A DNA stretch of 6,684 bases from Chloracidobacterium sp. UBA7659. Its GTDB lineage: Bacteria > Acidobacteriota > Blastocatellia > Pyrinomonadales > Pyrinomonadaceae. Position 1 is the stretch's first letter; each line of letters starts with the position of its first letter. Under the pieces are notes generated by a model, which saw only the letters and a list, made by a program, of their open reading frames with translations, searched no databases and had not been told where the DNA came from. Below, piece by piece: positions 4,729 through 6,684 of the stretch. The stretch spans positions 26,113 through 32,796 of the forward strand of contig DLHV01000144.1 of assembly GCA_002483395.1 (NCBI GenBank). The letters are read 5' to 3'. Both the position numbers and the translations under genes were made by a program.

Positions 4729-5631
4729 CTAGTTTCCGCGTTTGCGGACGCCGATCTTCATCTGTACCAGTTCCTCGACCGTAACGTTCGGTTCTTCGGC
4801 TCGTGCCTGGCGAATAAATTCGGAATCTATCTTGAAAATACGGAATTTGACTACGTCTTCGGCACTGAGGTTGGTGAAACCTTCGCTTTTGAGTTGATTA
4901 AGGAATTCGGGGGTAACCTTGAAAATGCTGAATTTGACCAGACTCTCAAAATTTTCGGATCCAAAACCCATTTCGCGTATCTTTCGGACGAATTCTGCAT
5001 CGATCTTGAAAATACGAGCCTTAACCAGATCTTCAAGGTCAAGATTTGGAAAACCTGTCGCCTTCATTTCCGCCATAAACTGCGGCGTGATCTTGAAGAT
5101 AACCGCCTTGAACAGATCGTCCACATCCAGCGGACCGAAGTCAGCGGATTTCAGGTCGTCCGCGAATGCGGTTGTTAAATTCAACGTCGCCGCCGTAAAC
5201 AGACGGTCATCAACGTCTTGCGATCCGTGTTTTGAAGATTTTGCAAAATCAAAACCGCGGCTTCGCATTGCTTCGACAAAGCTTTGATTTCCCGTAAAGC
5301 GAAATGTCCCTGAGCCGCGGCCGTTTACAAAAGCGCCTTCGCATTCGATCGTTCCCGCTTCGCGAACCAGTCGGAAGCTGACTTTACCATTTTGTGTCAA
5401 ATCGCGATTTAGGCCTTGCAGTTCTTCGTAGGCAAAACTAGATCCATGCTGGTTCTTTCCACCCCTCTCGGACTTCCTTTCAAACGAGAGATGAACTTTG
5501 TCAGACTTTTCCTTCTTTGTTTCCGCGGTCCATTCGCCCGTAATTACAGATTGAGCGACAATTACATATGACCCGAAAACAATAAAGATAAGTGCGAAAT
5601 TGAATAGTCCGATCGGTAGATTTTTTTGCAT
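4729..5631 (-). CDS. secreted protein with about five tandem 29-residue repeats (M56/BlaR1-associated repeat type)
   Basis: A 300-residue protein. The start at 5631 is fixed by GGAGGA (5636-5641) about 4 nt before the ATG. Residues 7-26 (GLFNFALIFIVFGSYVIVA) are a signal peptide or membrane anchor. Residues 30-128 form an all-beta domain (ITGEWTAE, KVSFRLVREAGTIECEGAF, GSGTFRFTGN). Residues 140-295 are tandem units at 140-169, 170-198, 199-227, 228-256, 257-284 and a partial 285-295. Their pattern is [VL]-[DE]-D-L-V-K-x-x-I-F-K-I-x-x-E-F-x-x-x-[MIL]-x-x-x-G-F-x-N-L, probably helical hairpins. From memory, this beta domain plus repeats occurs in Acidobacteriota behind M56/BlaR1-like peptidase domains; no peptidase motif is present here. 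Function unknown; an exported protein-binding role is a guess. A terminator follows the gene, and the upstream gap of 138 bp contains an inverted repeat. Confidence 0.78.
   Translation of the reverse strand: MQKNLPIGLFNFALIFIVFGSYVIVAQSVITGEWTAETKKEKSDKVHLSFERKSERGGKNQHGSSFAYEELQGLNRDLTQNGKVSFRLVREAGTIECEGAFVNGRGSGTFRFTGNQSFVEAMRSRGFDFAKSSKHGSQDVDDRLFTAATLNLTTAFADDLKSADFGPLDVDDLFKAVIFKITPQFMAEMKATGFPNLDLEDLVKARIFKIDAEFVRKIREMGFGSENFESLVKFSIFKVTPEFLNQLKSEGFTNLSAEDVVKFRIFKIDSEFIRQARAEEPNVTVEELVQMKIGVRKRGN
4747..5214 (-). repeat. 87-bp tandem coding repeats in the secreted protein
   Basis: The repeats are visible in the DNA. A CTTGAAAAT/CTTGAAGAT motif (plus-strand reading) recurs at 4831, 4918, 5005 and 5092, each exactly 87 bp apart, encoding the IFKI/IFKV core of each 29-residue unit. 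Conservation is strongest at this core, while linkers differ, so the copies are diverged rather than freshly duplicated. Confidence 0.85.
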
Positions 5632-5655
5632 GAGTTCCTCCAGCTTCTGAAAATG

Positions 5656-5677
5656 TTTGTAAGATTTGCTTTACAAA
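5656..5677. promoter_or_regulatory. operator-like inverted repeat upstream of the secreted repeat-protein gene
   Basis: TTTGTAA (5656-5662) and TTACAAA (5671-5677) are perfect 7-bp inverted arms with an 8-bp spacer, about 25 bp before the ATG at 5631 and just upstream of its Shine-Dalgarno site. The size and symmetry (22 bp, arms roughly 1.5 helical turns apart) fit a dimeric regulator site. No regulator is encoded nearby, and no clear promoter could be assigned. Confidence 0.3.
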
Positions 5678-5769
5678 AGAGGAACACCGTTGAAGAGGTA
5701 TTTGTGACAGAAATCTCTGCAGTTCGATATCCGGATCTAAATAGGTTCGTACGGCGCGGAAGTAATCCT

Positions 5770-6246
5770 CTAGCTCGCCAAGTCATCAAACGCTTTATCA
5801 CTGAACTTAAAGTGCCTTTCGTCCGGGTTGCTGGCGGCGCCGAGCCGCTCATAGAAACTAATGGCAGGCTCGTTCCAATCCAGTACCTGAAAATCAATGC
5901 GTTCCGCTCCCGCCATTTTCGCCATTTGCGCGATCTTTTTGAGCATCGTTTCACCGACGCCCTTGCCCCTATAATTACTGTCGATAAAAATATCCTCGAG
6001 ATAAATTCCACACTGGCCTCGAAAACTGGCAAAACTCTTGTAAAACAGAGCGTAGCCGATCATTTTCTCATCGTCGAAGGCAGTTATTCCTTCGACGAAC
6101 GCCCCGTCGTGAAACATTGCGGCGGCGAGCTTATCCTGGGTTATCTCGCAGTAGTGGCCAAGTTTCTCGTATTCGGCAAAATCGCGCATTAGAGTTACGA
6201 TCCCTGTACAATCGTGCTGGGTCGCCTTCCTGATTTCTATACTCAT
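5770..6246 (-). CDS. GNAT family N-acetyltransferase, SSAT (diamine/thialysine acetyltransferase)-like
   Basis: A 158-residue protein from the ATG at 6246. IEIRKATQHDC (3-13) is the usual first strand and helix. Residues 83-102 carry LEDIFIDSNYRGKGVGETML, whose RGKGVG (93-98) is the acetyl-CoA pyrophosphate loop. WNEPAISFYERLGA (124-137) is the conserved final motif, with Tyr132 in the place of the general-acid tyrosine. The combination FAEYEKL, LEDIF, YRGKGxG and WNEPxxxFYxRxGA closely follows spermidine/spermine N1-acetyltransferases and thialysine acetyltransferases. Acetylation of a polyamine or an amino-acid side chain in the cytosol is therefore likely, though the exact substrate cannot be read. 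Length is typical. No Shine-Dalgarno site precedes the start, because a terminator hairpin with its T-tract ends only a few bases upstream. Confidence 0.88.
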   Translation of the reverse strand: MSIEIRKATQHDCTGIVTLMRDFAEYEKLGHYCEITQDKLAAAMFHDGAFVEGITAFDDEKMIGYALFYKSFASFRGQCGIYLEDIFIDSNYRGKGVGETMLKKIAQMAKMAGAERIDFQVLDWNEPAISFYERLGAASNPDERHFKFSDKAFDDLAS

Positions 6247-6250
6247 ATTA

Positions 6251-6286
6251 AAAACCGCACTTGATTCTTAATCTTATCAAGTGCGG
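6251..6286 (-). terminator. rho-independent terminator of the TPR gene, abutting the GNAT start
   Basis: CCGCACTTGAT (6255-6265) pairs perfectly with ATCAAGTGCGG (6276-6286), an 11-bp stem with a 10-nt loop. On the minus strand it is followed by TTTTTAAT, a classical U-tract. It lies 26 bp past the stop of the TPR gene (6313), and its tail ends about 3 nt before the GNAT ATG at 6246. Confidence 0.85.
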
Positions 6287-6312
6287 CAACGACATCCAAT
6301 TATTGGTTAATG

Positions 6313-6684
6313 CTAAGGTTTTTTTCTTCCGGTCGCTTTGGGTGGAGCTTGCGCCTTCAGCTTTTGTTCGGTCTTCAAATACTCGACCGTGTCCTTAACG
6401 CTTTGTTTGAACTCCTGAACCTGCTTCGAGTCCGTCGGAAGAATGGCGACCGTATCAGCATACTTCTGCATATAGTTTAATCCTTCCTGAAGCTGTTCTT
6501 TATTGGCCGGTTCGACAGAAGTGCCGAGCGCGACAAGAGACAAGCCCAGCGAGGCCATCACTTCATTATTGTCCGGGGTAGTTTCCAGAACTGATTTGTA
6601 TGCCGCGATAGCCTTGTCGAATTCGCCGGCTGCCCGCATTATGTCGCCGAGCGTAACTTTCACGCTTGTTTTCTTGGCTGCGTC
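6313..6684 (-). CDS. TPR-repeat protein, C-terminal part (enters from right edge)
   Basis: The frame is open from the window edge (6684) to a TAG at 6313-6315, giving 123 residues. The GTG at 6663 is internal and not a supported start, since open codons DAAKKTS precede it. Residues about 10-43 match a tetratricopeptide unit: TLGDIMRAAGEFDKAIAAYK followed by SVLETTPDNNEVMASLG. A second, looser unit (ASLGLSLVALG, then LQEGLNYMQKYADTVAILP) is interrupted by an inserted TSVEPANKEQ segment. The protein ends in a basic, Pro/Ala-rich tail (KAQAPPKATGRKKP). TPRs are helical protein-binding scaffolds. The amino part, including any signal peptide or enzyme domain, lies outside the window, so the role cannot be told. 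A strong terminator follows. Confidence 0.8.
   Translation of the reverse strand, partial: DAAKKTSVKVTLGDIMRAAGEFDKAIAAYKSVLETTPDNNEVMASLGLSLVALGTSVEPANKEQLQEGLNYMQKYADTVAILPTDSKQVQEFKQSVKDTVEYLKTEQKLKAQAPPKATGRKKP

Noticed and set aside
4708..5178. Plus-strand ORF of 156 codons opposite the secreted repeat protein
   Set aside because: It is the antisense shadow of the 87-bp repeats. Its apparent internal repeats mirror those of the real gene, which has a signal peptide, a strong Shine-Dalgarno site and a terminator.
4747..5214. Regularly spaced repeats considered as a CRISPR array
   Set aside because: The period is 87 bp, the copies are diverged, and they lie in frame inside an intact coding sequence.
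5626..6192. Plus-strand ORF of 188 codons opposite the GNAT gene
   Set aside because: It is antisense to a clear GNAT protein with intact motifs, has no recognisable domain, and also crosses the regulatory region and start of the repeat-protein gene.

Overview
The window reads as ordinary chromosomal DNA from a bacterium of moderate GC content. It most likely comes from the Acidobacteriota (Blastocatellia/Pyrinomonadales type). This assignment is inference from remembered protein families, not a computed placement. The clues are a secreted protein with 29-residue repeats of a kind I associate with acidobacterial M56/BlaR1-type proteins, a DUF6868 membrane protein, a secreted beta-helix protein with a C-terminal Ig-like domain, and a dispersed palindromic element whose arms translate as HETHERRE/TKHTKDAKK-like peptides.

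Left part (1-2100): the N-terminus of an MFS transporter runs off the left edge on the minus strand. It is divergent from a PaaI-like hotdog thioesterase (plus). The thioesterase converges on a stand-alone RNase D-like DEDDy 3'-5' exonuclease (minus). Between those two stop codons sits a 74-bp near-perfect hairpin repeat, and its right arm supplies the last dozen codons of the exonuclease. A YceH-family protein with two winged-helix domains follows on the plus strand, divergent from the exonuclease.

Centre (2090-4675): an orphan single-domain response regulator (minus) lies downstream of a secreted parallel beta-helix protein with an Ig-like domain (minus). The beta-helix gene is broken near its 5' end by two net +1 frameshifts, although its promoter and signal peptide are clear. 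Divergent from it is a DUF6868 small membrane protein with a good promoter and Shine-Dalgarno site, also broken by a +1 frameshift. Three same-direction shifts within about 600 bp point either to poor local sequence quality or to recent decay.

Right part (4675-6684): three minus-strand genes follow. In transcription order they are a truncated TPR protein entering from the right edge, an SSAT-like GNAT acetyltransferase, and the secreted 29-residue-repeat protein. Strong hairpin terminators follow the TPR gene and the repeat protein; the TPR terminator abuts the GNAT start codon.

No gene cluster here forms an obvious pathway or defence system. The genes look like independent housekeeping or accessory units. 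The main points of interest are the palindromic element invading a coding end, the frameshift cluster, the repeat protein and some promoter/terminator arrangements. There is no gene-free stretch over 300 bases.
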